Part shown: positions 1-7,627 of the stretch, piece by piece | How positions within the stretch are numbered: position 1 is the stretch's first letter | Layout: every line of letters begins with the position of its first letter | Assembly: GCF_035994945.1 (NCBI RefSeq) | Contig: NZ_CP108677.1 | Location: forward strand, 4,960,001-5,024,000 | Origin: Streptomyces sp. NBC_01216 | GTDB taxonomy: Bacteria > Actinomycetota > Actinomycetes > Streptomycetales > Streptomycetaceae | Direction: 5' to 3' | DNA: 64,000 bases | Program-made: the position numbers and the translations under genes | The notes under the pieces: model-generated | What the model saw: only the letters and a program-made list of their open reading frames with translations | What the model was told of the DNA's origin: nothing | The model's database searches: none

Positions 1-191
1 CCCTCGTCATGGGTGTCGGCATGGTCGCCCTCGCCTTCTCCGCGGTCTACCGGGGCGCCTCGGCCAACCGCGAGGACCGCATCCCGGCCCCCGCCACCAG
101 CGGTGTCGACGAGCCACGCGCCGTACCTCCCGCGGCAGGGACCCCCTCGGCCGGCGCCGCGCCCGCTCCGGCCGTCTCCCACACCCCCTGA
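1..191 (+). CDS. C-terminal end of a membrane protein (partial)
   Basis: Open reading frame entering from the left edge and ending at TGA 189-191. The visible part starts with one hydrophobic segment (LVMGVGMVALAFSAVY) and continues as a Pro/Ala-rich hydrophilic tail of about 40 residues with no recognisable domain. It looks like the last transmembrane helix and disordered end of a membrane protein whose body lies outside the window. A reverse-strand frame over the same bases is Arg-rich and is judged a shadow. The function cannot be named from this fragment. Confidence 0.5.
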   Translation, partial: LVMGVGMVALAFSAVYRGASANREDRIPAPATSGVDEPRAVPPAAGTPSAGAAPAPAVSHTP

Positions 192-319
192 GGCCACCCG
201 CCGCTCCTCCCCCTTGCGGTGCGAGGTGCCCGCCCCGCGCCCGGCCTCTGGGGGAAACGGGGGGAACTTGTCGCACGGCTCGGCGTTTACCGGGGCCGCC
301 GCGGACCTACTCTGAAGGT

Positions 320-1405
320 ATGGCAGGGAGTGGCGACCCGCCTGAGAGGGACCCCGAGGGAGTCCCCGGCGGTGGTGAGGACGAGTACCGATCCGTCGTC
401 TTCGACGAGTCGTTCGTCCGCGCTGCCCGGCTGCAGGAGTTCTCCGCCCAGGAACGCCTGGGCGAGCACGCCCAGGCGGTGCGCAGCCGCCGCACCCGCA
501 CCGGAGGCGGCTCCCGTCAGGCCGTCATGCTCGTCCTCCTGATCCTCTTCGCCTTCGGCACCGCGATCTACCTCGGGGTCCGCAATCCCTATCAGCCCCC
601 CTCCGACACGCGCGCCGAAGTGCTGCGCACCACCCTGGTCCGGCTGGCTCCCCAGGGGCGGGTTCCCGGTGGTGAGCCCGACCAGCTGTTCGCGAAGAGC
701 CCGGCCGCGGACTACCGCACCGGAGCGGCCGGCATCGACCTGCCTCCCGCCGGGCGCACCACGCACTTCTCGGAAGGCCAGGTGATGGCGGCACTGACGA
801 TCGCCAAGGACTACCTGGTGGCCTCGTCCCTGGAACCGGACGTGCTGACCGGGCAGACCGTCCGTCCGGCCCGGCTGCTGATCGACCTCGACCAGCAGGA
901 GCAGTTCGACCGGAGCGTCGAGTCCCCGAAGGACGACGGACAGCACGCGATCGCCGCCTGGCTGGTCCGCTTCGACCCGGCCGAGGTCGCTCTCGCGGAG
1001 CCCGCCCCGCGGGTGCGGGGCACCCTCCACTTCGCCGAGGTCGACAACGGCACCCTGGACGTCACCGCCGACCACACCTTCACTTACGCGCTGCGCCCCG
1101 CCTCCCCGGGCGTCGGCCCCACGGCCCCGGCCTCGCTGTTCACCGTCCACCGTCAGACGCACTTCCGCTTCGACCGGGAGGATCTGAGGGCCCACCGCGC
1201 CGAGCTGCTGACCAGCGAGGTGCAGGCCGGACCTCAGGCGTGCGGTCCGGACACCTCCGGCTCGCTCAGGCCACTGCTGGCCGGGGAGCGGACCTCGAAG
1301 CCGGACGGCGAGGCGGTCACCGACCCCTACGCGTCGGGCCGGGAGGCCGTCTCGCCGCTCTGCGGAGTCCTGGCCCCGGGCGCTCAGCCCTCGCTCCCGC
1401 AGTGA
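320..1405 (+). CDS. conserved single-pass membrane protein, function unknown
   Basis: 361 residues from ATG 320 to TGA 1405. The N-terminal ~70 residues are acidic and then Arg-rich, ending in RRTRTGGGSRQ. One transmembrane helix follows at about residues 71-88 (AVMLVLLILFAFGTAIYLGV), then about 270 residues that should lie outside the membrane. The extracytoplasmic part has a central region resembling a conserved uncharacterised actinobacterial domain, but I do not recognise a named family or catalytic motif. The Arg-rich stretch before the helix suggests the N-terminus is cytoplasmic. It stands alone and converges with the M48 protease gene, whose end is 19 bases away. Confidence 0.75.
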   Translation: MAGSGDPPERDPEGVPGGGEDEYRSVVFDESFVRAARLQEFSAQERLGEHAQAVRSRRTRTGGGSRQAVMLVLLILFAFGTAIYLGVRNPYQPPSDTRAEVLRTTLVRLAPQGRVPGGEPDQLFAKSPAADYRTGAAGIDLPPAGRTTHFSEGQVMAALTIAKDYLVASSLEPDVLTGQTVRPARLLIDLDQQEQFDRSVESPKDDGQHAIAAWLVRFDPAEVALAEPAPRVRGTLHFAEVDNGTLDVTADHTFTYALRPASPGVGPTAPASLFTVHRQTHFRFDREDLRAHRAELLTSEVQAGPQACGPDTSGSLRPLLAGERTSKPDGEAVTDPYASGREAVSPLCGVLAPGAQPSLPQ

Positions 1406-1424
1406 GCGCCGGAGCCACCGGGGC

Positions 1425-2525
1425 TCAGCCCTTGCCGCCGTCCTCGCTCGCGCCGTCCTTCCCTTCGGTGTCGCCCCCGCCCCCGTCGCCGTTGCCTCCG
1501 CCGAACCTGTTGCGCAGCTTGCCGCCCAGATCGCCCGCGAGGTCACCCGCGCCGCCGGCTATGTCGCCGACCAGCTTCATCAACGGATCCTTGCTGGTGC
1601 GGACCGACTCCGCGTAGTGCCCGGCCGACTCGCGGAGGGAGCCGGTCACCGAGGTGTCCTTGTCCTCCGAGCGGCGCGGGTAGTGCCCGTCCATGATCCG
1701 CTGGTAGTCGCGGGATTCGGACCACTTCTTCAGCTCGGCGGCTCGGACGGTGGTGAAGGGATGCGTCCGCGGCAGCACGTTGAGGATCTTGAGCACGGAG
1801 TCGCGCAGATCGCCGCCCTTCTCGTACTCGTCCGCCTGAGCGAGGAACGCGTCCACGTTCATCTCGTGCAGGTGATTGCCGCCCGCTATCTTCATCAGGC
1901 CCCGCATCGACGCCTGGAGATCCTGCCCGGCCAGCAGCCCCGCCCGGTCGGCCGACAGCTCCGATTTGCGGAACCACTCCCGCAGCGCCGTCACGATCGC
2001 CATGATCGCGACGTTTCCCAGCGGAATCCAGGCGATCTTCACGGCGAGGCTCGTGAGGAACAGCAGGATCGTGCGGTACACCGCGTGACCGGAGAGGGCG
2101 TGGCCCACCTCGTGGCCGACGACCGCGCGCATCTCCTCCTCGTCGAGCAGTTCCACCAGGCCGGTGGTGACCACGATGATCGGCTCGTCCAGGCCGATGC
2201 ACATGGCGTTCGGCTTCGGGTCCTGGGTGACGTACATCGGCGGGACCTTCTCCAGGTCCAGGATGTGACAGGCGTCCCTCAGCATGTCGTGGAGGTGCGC
2301 GAACTGGACGTCGCTCACCCGTACGGAGTCCGAGAGGAACAACAGCCGCAGACTGCGCTCGGGCAGTAGCCCGCTCAGCGCCTTGAAGACGGTGTCGAAG
2401 CCGCTCAGCCTGCGCAGCGCCACCAGCGCCGAGCGGTCCGCGGGGTGTTCGTAGGCCCGCGAGGAGATGCCGGGGAAGCGCCTGCGCTGCCTGCTCGGCA
2501 TGTTCTCCTGATGGTTCTCGGTCAT
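1425..2525 (-). CDS. M48-family zinc metallopeptidase
   Basis: 366 residues. I start at ATG 2525 (MTENHQ) because a G-rich ribosome-binding sequence (CAGGGGG) lies just before it. The frame is open further upstream, but that part is Arg-rich junk. The zinc motif HEVGH is at residues 138-142 and the third ligand is probably Glu189 in the SELSAD segment, as in M48 (Ste24/HtpX-type) proteases. A hydrophobic segment follows the active site (about residues 150-182), so the enzyme is probably membrane-attached. The C-terminus is Gly/Asp-rich and disordered. Residues CHILDLEK...YVTQDPKPNA match the usual region before the active site. The substrate is unknown; quality control of membrane proteins is the family role. 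Confidence 0.88.
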   Translation of the reverse strand: MTENHQENMPSRQRRRFPGISSRAYEHPADRSALVALRRLSGFDTVFKALSGLLPERSLRLLFLSDSVRVSDVQFAHLHDMLRDACHILDLEKVPPMYVTQDPKPNAMCIGLDEPIIVVTTGLVELLDEEEMRAVVGHEVGHALSGHAVYRTILLFLTSLAVKIAWIPLGNVAIMAIVTALREWFRKSELSADRAGLLAGQDLQASMRGLMKIAGGNHLHEMNVDAFLAQADEYEKGGDLRDSVLKILNVLPRTHPFTTVRAAELKKWSESRDYQRIMDGHYPRRSEDKDTSVTGSLRESAGHYAESVRTSKDPLMKLVGDIAGGAGDLAGDLGGKLRNRFGGGNGDGGGGDTEGKDGASEDGGKG

Positions 2526-2665
2526 GGATGCCCCCTGTTCGTACGAGACCTGCTCGTCCCCCTGCCGCAACCCAGAGTAGGCGCTGGGCCTACCGTGTGC
2601 GGAGGGCTGTGGATAACTCCCGCGCTGTGGACGACCTAGGAGCACGGCCGCGGAGCACGGCCGAC

Positions 2666-2824
2666 ATGACGGCCGCAGCACTGCTCTCCGCCGCCGCCGG
2701 ACAGCAGGGGGCGGGCGACACGCTCCGGATCGTCCTGCTCGTCTCGATCTTCGGCACGGTGCTGCTCGCCTGGTTCCTGCCGCGCGGATACCGCGACCAC
2801 GAGGACGACGACGCCAACGACTGA
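2666..2824 (+). CDS. 52-residue membrane protein, function unknown
   Basis: Reads MTAAALLSAAAGQQGAGDTL, then a hydrophobic helix (RIVLLVSIFGTVLLAWFLP), then an acidic tail rich in Asp. ATG 2666 is chosen as the first start that leaves a sensible short protein; the frame is open upstream to 2528 but that extension lacks character. One transmembrane segment is clear. A second tiny membrane protein follows 84 bases downstream, ahead of nadD. No function is assigned. Confidence 0.6.
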   Translation: MTAAALLSAAAGQQGAGDTLRIVLLVSIFGTVLLAWFLPRGYRDHEDDDAND

Positions 2825-2908
2825 GTCGGCGTGAGCGTGCCCGGACCGCCCGCATACGATGTGCGCGAAGTCTCCGCTCCCATCCCCGATCGATAGGTCC
2901 TGTCGAAG

Positions 2909-3070
2909 ATGAGCCTCCACAGCACCGCCGCCAGCCTGGTCACTCTCGCCGAGGGCGCCGAGCACGGCGGCAGCCACGAAAGCCTCAGCCCCTACCTCAC
3001 CGGTCTCGGCGCCTTCGGCGCCCTGCTCCTGCTGCTGTGGATCACCACCCGCTTCAACCGCGACCGCTGA
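2909..3070 (+). CDS. 53-residue membrane protein upstream of nadD
   Basis: ATG 2909 to TGA 3070, 53 residues. The N-terminal half is polar with several His and Glu residues ([16 protein letters not shown]). The C-terminal half is one transmembrane helix ([19 protein letters not shown]) ending in Asn-Arg-Asp-Arg. The short product is easily overlooked by gene finders, but the third-position GC and the clean helix with a positive end support coding. It lies 55 bases before nadD on the same strand and may be co-transcribed. No function is assigned. Confidence 0.6.
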   Translation: MSLHSTAASLVTLAEGAEHGGSHESLSPYLTGLGAFGALLLLLWITTRFNRDR

Positions 3071-3125
3071 GCCGTCGGCCCCTGGGCTCAGGGCGCCCGC
3101 CGCGGTGCCAGTAGGCTCTGCACGC

Positions 3126-3746
3126 ATGGGAGAGCAGGAAGTGCCTACCGGCAGCCGCGGCAAGCGCCGACTCGGGGTGATGGGCGGGACGTTCGACCCG
3201 ATCCACCATGGACACCTGGTGGCCGCCAGTGAGGTGGCCGCCCTGTTCCACCTCGACGAGGTGGTGTTCGTGCCGACCGGGCAGCCGTGGCAGAAGAGCC
3301 ACAAGACCGTCTCCGCGGCCGAGGACCGCTACCTGATGACGGTCATCGCCACGGCGTCCAACCCGCAGTTCTCGGTCAGCCGGATCGACATCGACCGCGG
3401 CGGGCCGACCTACACCATCGACACGCTGCGGGATCTGCGCTCCCTCAACGGCGACTCGGACCTCTTCTTCATCACCGGAGCCGACGCGCTGTCCCAGATC
3501 CTCACCTGGCGGGACGCCGAGGAACTGTTCTCGCTCGCCCACTTCATCGGCGTCACCCGCCCAGGCCACGACCTGACCGACGACGGCCTTCCCAAGGGCG
3601 GCGTCTCCCTGGTCGAGGTGCCCGCCCTCGCGATCTCCTCCACCGACTGCCGGCACCGGGTCGCGCAGGGCGATCCGGTGTGGTACCTCGTGCCGGACGG
3701 TGTGGTGCGCTACATCGACAAGCGCCAGTTGTACCGCGGCGCGTGA
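3126..3746 (+). CDS. nadD: nicotinate-nucleotide adenylyltransferase
   Basis: 206 residues from ATG 3126. It adenylates nicotinate mononucleotide to deamido-NAD in NAD synthesis. The nucleotidyltransferase signature [12 protein letters not shown] is near the N-terminus and the family's second motif appears as [11 protein letters not shown] near the C-terminus. ATG 3126 gives the usual length; an in-frame GTG at 3105 would add seven residues and cannot be excluded. The next gene (LCP-like) begins 16 bases after the stop and rsfS follows, the common actinobacterial order nadD–LCP–rsfS, so one transcript is likely. Confidence 0.95.
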   Translation: MGEQEVPTGSRGKRRLGVMGGTFDPIHHGHLVAASEVAALFHLDEVVFVPTGQPWQKSHKTVSAAEDRYLMTVIATASNPQFSVSRIDIDRGGPTYTIDTLRDLRSLNGDSDLFFITGADALSQILTWRDAEELFSLAHFIGVTRPGHDLTDDGLPKGGVSLVEVPALAISSTDCRHRVAQGDPVWYLVPDGVVRYIDKRQLYRGA

Positions 3747-3762
3747 GCGGAGAGGGGCACCG

Positions 3763-5562
3763 GTGAACGAGCAGCACAACCCGTACGACCCGTACTACCC
3801 GCAGCCGCAGATCGTCGGCTACGACGAGTACGGCCGACCGGTGTACCAGCAGGTCCCGCAGCAGTCGCAGCCCCCGGCACCGTCCCAGCCCCCGCAGCAG
3901 TACGACCCGTACGCGCAGCAGCAGGGCTACGGGTACGACGCCTACGGGCAGCCGGTCCGGCCTCCGCAGCAGTACGACCCGTACGCGCAGCAAGTTCCGC
4001 AGGGCTACGGCCACACCGGATACGACACCGGCCAGGTCTACGGCGACGCCCCGGGTCAGGGCGGTCCCGGCCAGGGTGCCTACACCGACGGCCAGGGCGG
4101 CTACGGCGGAGGCCCGGCGGGCTACGACCCGGGTCGCCCGCCGGCCCAGGACACAGGCGGGGTCCACGACAGCGGCGGCCAGTGGGCGGTGCGGGCCGAG
4201 GCCCCGCCGGCGCCCGCTCAGACCCCGCGCCAGGCCGCGCCCGCCCCCGCCGGTGTGCCGGGCCAGCGTCCGGCACCGGACGAGGACGGCGGACGGGCGT
4301 ACCGGACCGAACAGTTCTCGTTCATCGAGGAGCCCGACGAGGACTCCGAGGACGTCATCGACTGGCTGAAGTTCACCGAGAGCCGCTCGGAGCGGCGCGA
4401 GGAGGCCCGGCGCCGGGGCCGCAACAGGTTCGTCGCCCTCGTGGTGGTCCTCGTCCTCGCCGTCGTCGGCGGTGCCGGCTATCTGTGGTCGGCGGGCAAA
4501 CTCCCCGGCCTGTCCGGCGAGGAGCGGAAGCAGAACACAGCGACCGGTCCGCAGAAGCGCGACACGATCGTCGTCCACCTCCACGACCTCAAGAGCGGCG
4601 GCACCTCCACCGCGCTGCTCGTCGACAACACCACCACCGGGCAGGGCACCACCGTGCTGCTGCCCAACACGCTCGCGGTCGCCGACGACGAGGGCGCCAC
4701 CACCACCCTCGCCAAGTCCGTCGAGGACGACGGTTCCAGCGGCACACGCGAGGCGATCGGCAATCTCCTCGGCGCCAGGATCACCGGAACCTGGCGGCTC
4801 GACACCCCGTACCTGGAGAACCTCGTCGAGCTCGTCAGCAACATCGACATCACCACCGACACGGAGGTGCCGGGCGCCGAGAAAGGCGAGGCACCGCTCG
4901 TCGCCAAGGGCGAGAACCAGACCCTCAACGGCCGCGCCGCCGTCGCCTACGCCACCTACCGCGGACCCGGCGAGGCCGACGCCAAGCAGCTCCAGCGCTT
5001 CGGCCAGGTCCTGTACGGCGTCCTGCGGAAGATGTCCGACGACCCGGAGGCCGCCACGGTCACCGTCCAGACCCTGACGCAGATTCTCGACCCCTCGCTC
5101 CCGGAGAAAGACCTCGGCGCCTCGCTGGCCAAGCTCGCCGAGCATGCCAAGGGCGGCGACTACAAGACGGCGCTGCTCCCGGTCTCCGAGGACGGCTCAC
5201 TGGCCGACGGCGCGGGCGACAGCGTGGTCAAGGACATCCTCGGCGGAAAGGTCAGCGCACCCGAGCAGGGGGCGGTGCCCCGCGTCTCGCTGCGCGACGC
5301 CACCGGCAAGGAGGAGGCGGCCGACGCGGCCCGGATCGTGCTGATCAACGGAGGCTTCGCCTTCGTCGGCACCGCGAAGGGCGACACCGCGGCGACGTCG
5401 AAGGTCGTCTACGGCGACGACACCCAGAAGGCGACAGCCACCGAGGTCGCCAAGACCCTGGGCCTGCCGGACGGCTCGGTCGAGAAGGGCAAGGCCGCCG
5501 GTAACGCCGACGTCACCGTGGTCCTGGGCCAGGACTACAAGCTCCCGAAACCGCCCTCGTAG
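3763..5562 (+). CDS. LytR/CpsA/Psr-like membrane protein with Tyr/Gln-rich N-terminus and LytR C-terminal domain
   Basis: 599 residues from GTG 3763, preceded by GGAGAGG. Residues 1 to about 200 are low-complexity and rich in Tyr, Gln, Pro and Gly. One transmembrane helix follows near residues 225-240 (FVALVVVLVLAVVGGAGYLW). An LCP-like domain comes next (DTIVVHLHDL... to ...LNGRAAVAYATYRGP), and the end resembles a LytR_C domain (ARIVLINGGFAFVGTAKG... VVLGQDYKLP). LCP proteins attach teichoic acid or other glycans to peptidoglycan. Here the segment where active members carry the Pro-Arg-Asp motif reads LLPNTLAV, so I do not see the catalytic Arg/Asp. It may bind ligand without transferring. 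It sits between nadD and rsfS. Confidence 0.8.
   Translation: MNEQHNPYDPYYPQPQIVGYDEYGRPVYQQVPQQSQPPAPSQPPQQYDPYAQQQGYGYDAYGQPVRPPQQYDPYAQQVPQGYGHTGYDTGQVYGDAPGQGGPGQGAYTDGQGGYGGGPAGYDPGRPPAQDTGGVHDSGGQWAVRAEAPPAPAQTPRQAAPAPAGVPGQRPAPDEDGGRAYRTEQFSFIEEPDEDSEDVIDWLKFTESRSERREEARRRGRNRFVALVVVLVLAVVGGAGYLWSAGKLPGLSGEERKQNTATGPQKRDTIVVHLHDLKSGGTSTALLVDNTTTGQGTTVLLPNTLAVADDEGATTTLAKSVEDDGSSGTREAIGNLLGARITGTWRLDTPYLENLVELVSNIDITTDTEVPGAEKGEAPLVAKGENQTLNGRAAVAYATYRGPGEADAKQLQRFGQVLYGVLRKMSDDPEAATVTVQTLTQILDPSLPEKDLGASLAKLAEHAKGGDYKTALLPVSEDGSLADGAGDSVVKDILGGKVSAPEQGAVPRVSLRDATGKEEAADAARIVLINGGFAFVGTAKGDTAATSKVVYGDDTQKATATEVAKTLGLPDGSVEKGKAAGNADVTVVLGQDYKLPKPPS
3892..3992. repeat. two-copy direct repeat in the LCP-like gene
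   Basis: The same 29 bases occur at 3892-3920 and 3964-3992, a 72-base (24-codon) period. Each copy encodes PQQYDPYAQQ. The surrounding codons carry looser versions of the same Gln/Tyr/Pro-rich unit, so the N-terminal domain is an internally repetitive tail. Confidence 0.8.
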
Positions 5563-5655
5563 AGCCCGCCGGGGCGGCCCGGGTAATGGTTTGCGGTGCG
5601 GTCGGCGGTACGTGAGACCCTTGACGAGTCTCAGACCGCCGACGAAAGCCTGCTT

Positions 5656-6093
5656 GTGACCGCCACGGATCGCTCCATCGAGCTCGTCAACGCCGCCGCC
5701 CAGGCGGCGGCCGACCGGCTCGCGCACGACATCATCGCGTACGACGTCAGTGATGTGCTGTCGATCACCGACGCCTTCCTGCTCGCCTCCGCGCCCAACG
5801 ACCGCCAGGTCAAGTCGATCGTCGACGAGATCGAGGAGCGGCTCAACAAGGAGCTCGGCGCCAAGCCGGTGCGCCGGGAGGGCGACCGCGACGCCCGCTG
5901 GATCCTCCTGGACTACGTCGACATCGTCGTCCACGTCCAGCACAGCGAGGAGCGCGTCTTCTACGCCCTGGAGCGGCTCTGGAAGGACTGCCCCGAGCTG
6001 CCGCTCCCCGAGGACGCCCTGAAGACCCGCGGCAAGGCCGAGGAACACGCCCGCCTCACGGGTGCCGAGGGAGCGGACGGTGAGCTGAGCTGA
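5656..6093 (+). CDS. rsfS: ribosome silencing factor RsfS
   Basis: 145 residues starting at GTG 5656 (VTATDRSIELV), which has GAAAG seven bases upstream. The family binds ribosomal protein uL14 on the 50S subunit and blocks subunit joining when nutrients are short. The conserved core is visible: DIIAYDVSDVLSITDAFLLASAPNDRQVKSI and the ARWILLDYVDIVVHV segment. The open frame extends upstream to 5596 but that extension is not typical of the family. The stop overlaps the presumed CTG start of the phosphatase gene by four bases, so the two are probably translationally coupled. Confidence 0.93.
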   Translation: MTATDRSIELVNAAAQAAADRLAHDIIAYDVSDVLSITDAFLLASAPNDRQVKSIVDEIEERLNKELGAKPVRREGDRDARWILLDYVDIVVHVQHSEERVFYALERLWKDCPELPLPEDALKTRGKAEEHARLTGAEGADGELS

Positions 6094-6743
6094 ACGGCAC
6101 CAAAGGCGGCACCGGCCGCCGCGTCGTCCTGTGGCGCCACGGTCAGACTTCCTGGAACCTGGAGCGCCGTTTCCAGGGCTCCACGGACATCGAACTGACC
6201 GAGACCGGGGTGTCCCAGGCCCGCCGGTCCGCCCGGCTGCTCGCCTCGCTCGGGCCGGACGCGATCATCGCCTCCGACCTGAGGCGGGCGGCGGCCACCG
6301 CCGGCGAGCTCGCCGCCGTGACCGGCCTTCCCGTCGCGTACGACTCCGCGCTGCGCGAGACGTACGCGGGGGAGTGGCAGGGACTGACCCACGAGGAGAT
6401 CGTGGGGCGCTACGGCGAGCAGTACGCGGCCTGGAAGCGCGGCGAGCCCGTGCGCCGGGGCGGCGGGGAACTGGAGACCGAGGTGGCCGACCGGGCGGCT
6501 CCGGTGGTCCTCCGGCACGCCGAGAAGCTGCCCGAGAACGGCACGCTGGTCGTGGTGAGCCACGGCGGCACGATCCGCACCACGATCGGCCGGCTCCTGG
6601 GCCTGGAGGCCCGGCACTGGGAGGGCCTGGGCGGCCTCTCCAACTGCTGCTGGTCCGTCCTCGGTGAGGGCGCGCGCGGCTGGCGGCTCCTGGAGCACAA
6701 CGCCGGCACGCTGCCCGAACCGGTGCTCGGCGACGACGACTGA
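6090..6743 (+). CDS. histidine phosphatase (phosphoglycerate mutase-like), probable CTG start
   Basis: 217 residues if translation starts at CTG 6090. The catalytic RHGQT motif (LWRHGQTSWNLERRFQGSTD) lies about 17 residues in, and the second catalytic His is in VVVSHGGTIRTT. Between the in-frame stop TGA 6081-6083 and the RHG motif there is no ATG, GTG or TTG; the only candidate start is CTG 6090, which overlaps the rsfS stop as CTGA. A start at GTG 6210 would remove the catalytic His and is rejected. Branch-1 members act on small phosphorylated metabolites; the substrate cannot be predicted here. Confidence 0.85.
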   Translation: MNGTKGGTGRRVVLWRHGQTSWNLERRFQGSTDIELTETGVSQARRSARLLASLGPDAIIASDLRRAAATAGELAAVTGLPVAYDSALRETYAGEWQGLTHEEIVGRYGEQYAAWKRGEPVRRGGGELETEVADRAAPVVLRHAEKLPENGTLVVVSHGGTIRTTIGRLLGLEARHWEGLGGLSNCCWSVLGEGARGWRLLEHNAGTLPEPVLGDDD

Positions 6744-6829
6744 GTCCCCCGCACCCCCCGGATTTCGCTTTCCGGCAGGTCACAGGCTAAGGTTCTTCTT
6801 GTTCGCAGCGCGGAGCGCGAAGAGCACGA

Positions 6830-6902
6830 GGGGCTATAGCTCAGTTGGTAGAGCGCCTGCATGGCATGCAGGAGGTCAGGAGTTCAATTCTCCTTAGCTC
6901 CA
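6830..6902 (+). tRNA. tRNA-Ala (anticodon GGC)
   Basis: A complete cloverleaf of 73 bases: acceptor GGGGCTA pairs with TAGCTCC; D arm GCTC/GAGC; anticodon stem CCTGC/GCAGG around a loop ATGGCAT with anticodon GGC; T arm AGGAG-TTCAATT-CTCCT; discriminator A. No CCA is encoded. An identical copy lies at 8956-9028. Confidence 0.97.
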
Positions 6903-6910
6903 CATTCACC

Positions 6911-6940
6911 GAATCCCGTCCCCTGCAGGGGGCGGGATTC
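6911..6940 (+). terminator. hairpin terminator after tRNA-Ala copy 1
   Basis: A 13-bp stem, with one G-T pair, formed by GAATCCCGTCCCC and its partner around a TGCA loop, starting eight bases after the tRNA. It is followed only by a mildly T-rich stretch (GTCGTTCCG), as is usual in Streptomyces. Confidence 0.75.
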
Positions 6941-7393
6941 GTCGTTCCGTCACTTTCCCGGCGTTCCCTCACGTGTCACCGGAGCCTGCGTGGCCCATCG
7001 GCGTTCCTCACCTCCCGGGCATGCCGGAGGCGCCTGCCCCCGCGGACGAGCCCCGGGCAGAGGCCCTCGCCCGGGCCGCCGCGTCGATCTCGGGCGGACC
7101 GGCGGTGACCGGTCCGCGGAGCCCGCTGACCCGCTTGCGAGGCCATGGCAGAATCGGGATGGCCGGAGGGGGACGAGGGTCCGGACGGGAGGGAGTGTGC
7201 GTTGGCCGCGAGCGGTGCCGAGGATTCCGAGGCCCATGCCGTCGCCGAGACCATCGAGGACCGTACGGGGGTGCCAGGCGCGCGACCCCGGGCCGGCCGC
7301 CCCGCCCGGCGATCGACGGAGGCCGCCCAGGTGCGTGACGGCGGCGGTGTGTCCGGTGGGCACACGTCCCGCGGTCACAGCGGGGGCTGAGTG
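6941..7393. other. 453-base gap without a convincing gene
   Basis: Between the tRNA terminator and the zinc-ribbon gene. One frame is open from ATG 7145 to TGA 7390 (81 residues), ending next to the following start. Its third-position GC is about 80 percent, lower than in neighbouring genes, and its Gly/Arg/Ala-rich product has no domain. I do not call it a gene, though a small coupled ORF remains possible. A promoter for the downstream gene is expected here but I cannot place one. Confidence 0.5.
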
Positions 7394-7627
7394 ATGGGTG
7401 CACACAGGCGGAAGTGCGACTGGTGCGGCAGGGGTACGCCCATCGTCCGGGACATGGATCCGGTCAACACCGAGTACCAGTACTGGTGCGAGGAGTGCGC
7501 TCGGGCGCTGATCATAAAGGGCGACCCCATCGAGACCTACCGCGAACTCGAGGGTGAACCGATCTACGGGCGGCTCCTCGAGGAGCACTGCACCCTCAAG
7601 CGCTTCTACTCGTTCGCCACGGCCTGA
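7394..7627 (+). CDS. 77-residue zinc-ribbon-like protein, function unknown
   Basis: Begins MGAHRRKCDWCGRGTP and contains a second Cys pair (YWCEECARAL), so a four-Cys zinc ribbon (CxxC...CxxC) is likely. A GTG at 7391 directly precedes the ATG and could serve as start. The C-terminal half is acidic with a third Cys. Its last 22 bases overlap the end of the convergent mannosyltransferase gene on the other strand. No function is assigned. Confidence 0.72.
   Translation: MGAHRRKCDWCGRGTPIVRDMDPVNTEYQYWCEECARALIIKGDPIETYRELEGEPIYGRLLEEHCTLKRFYSFATA

Noticed and set aside
5596..5655. Longer N-terminus of RsfS starting at 5596
   Set aside because: The added 20 residues do not match the family, and GTG 5656 has a better ribosome-binding sequence.
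7145..7390. 81-codon forward ORF ending next to the zinc-ribbon gene
   Set aside because: Lower third-position GC than neighbours and no domain; kept only as a possibility in the intergenic note.
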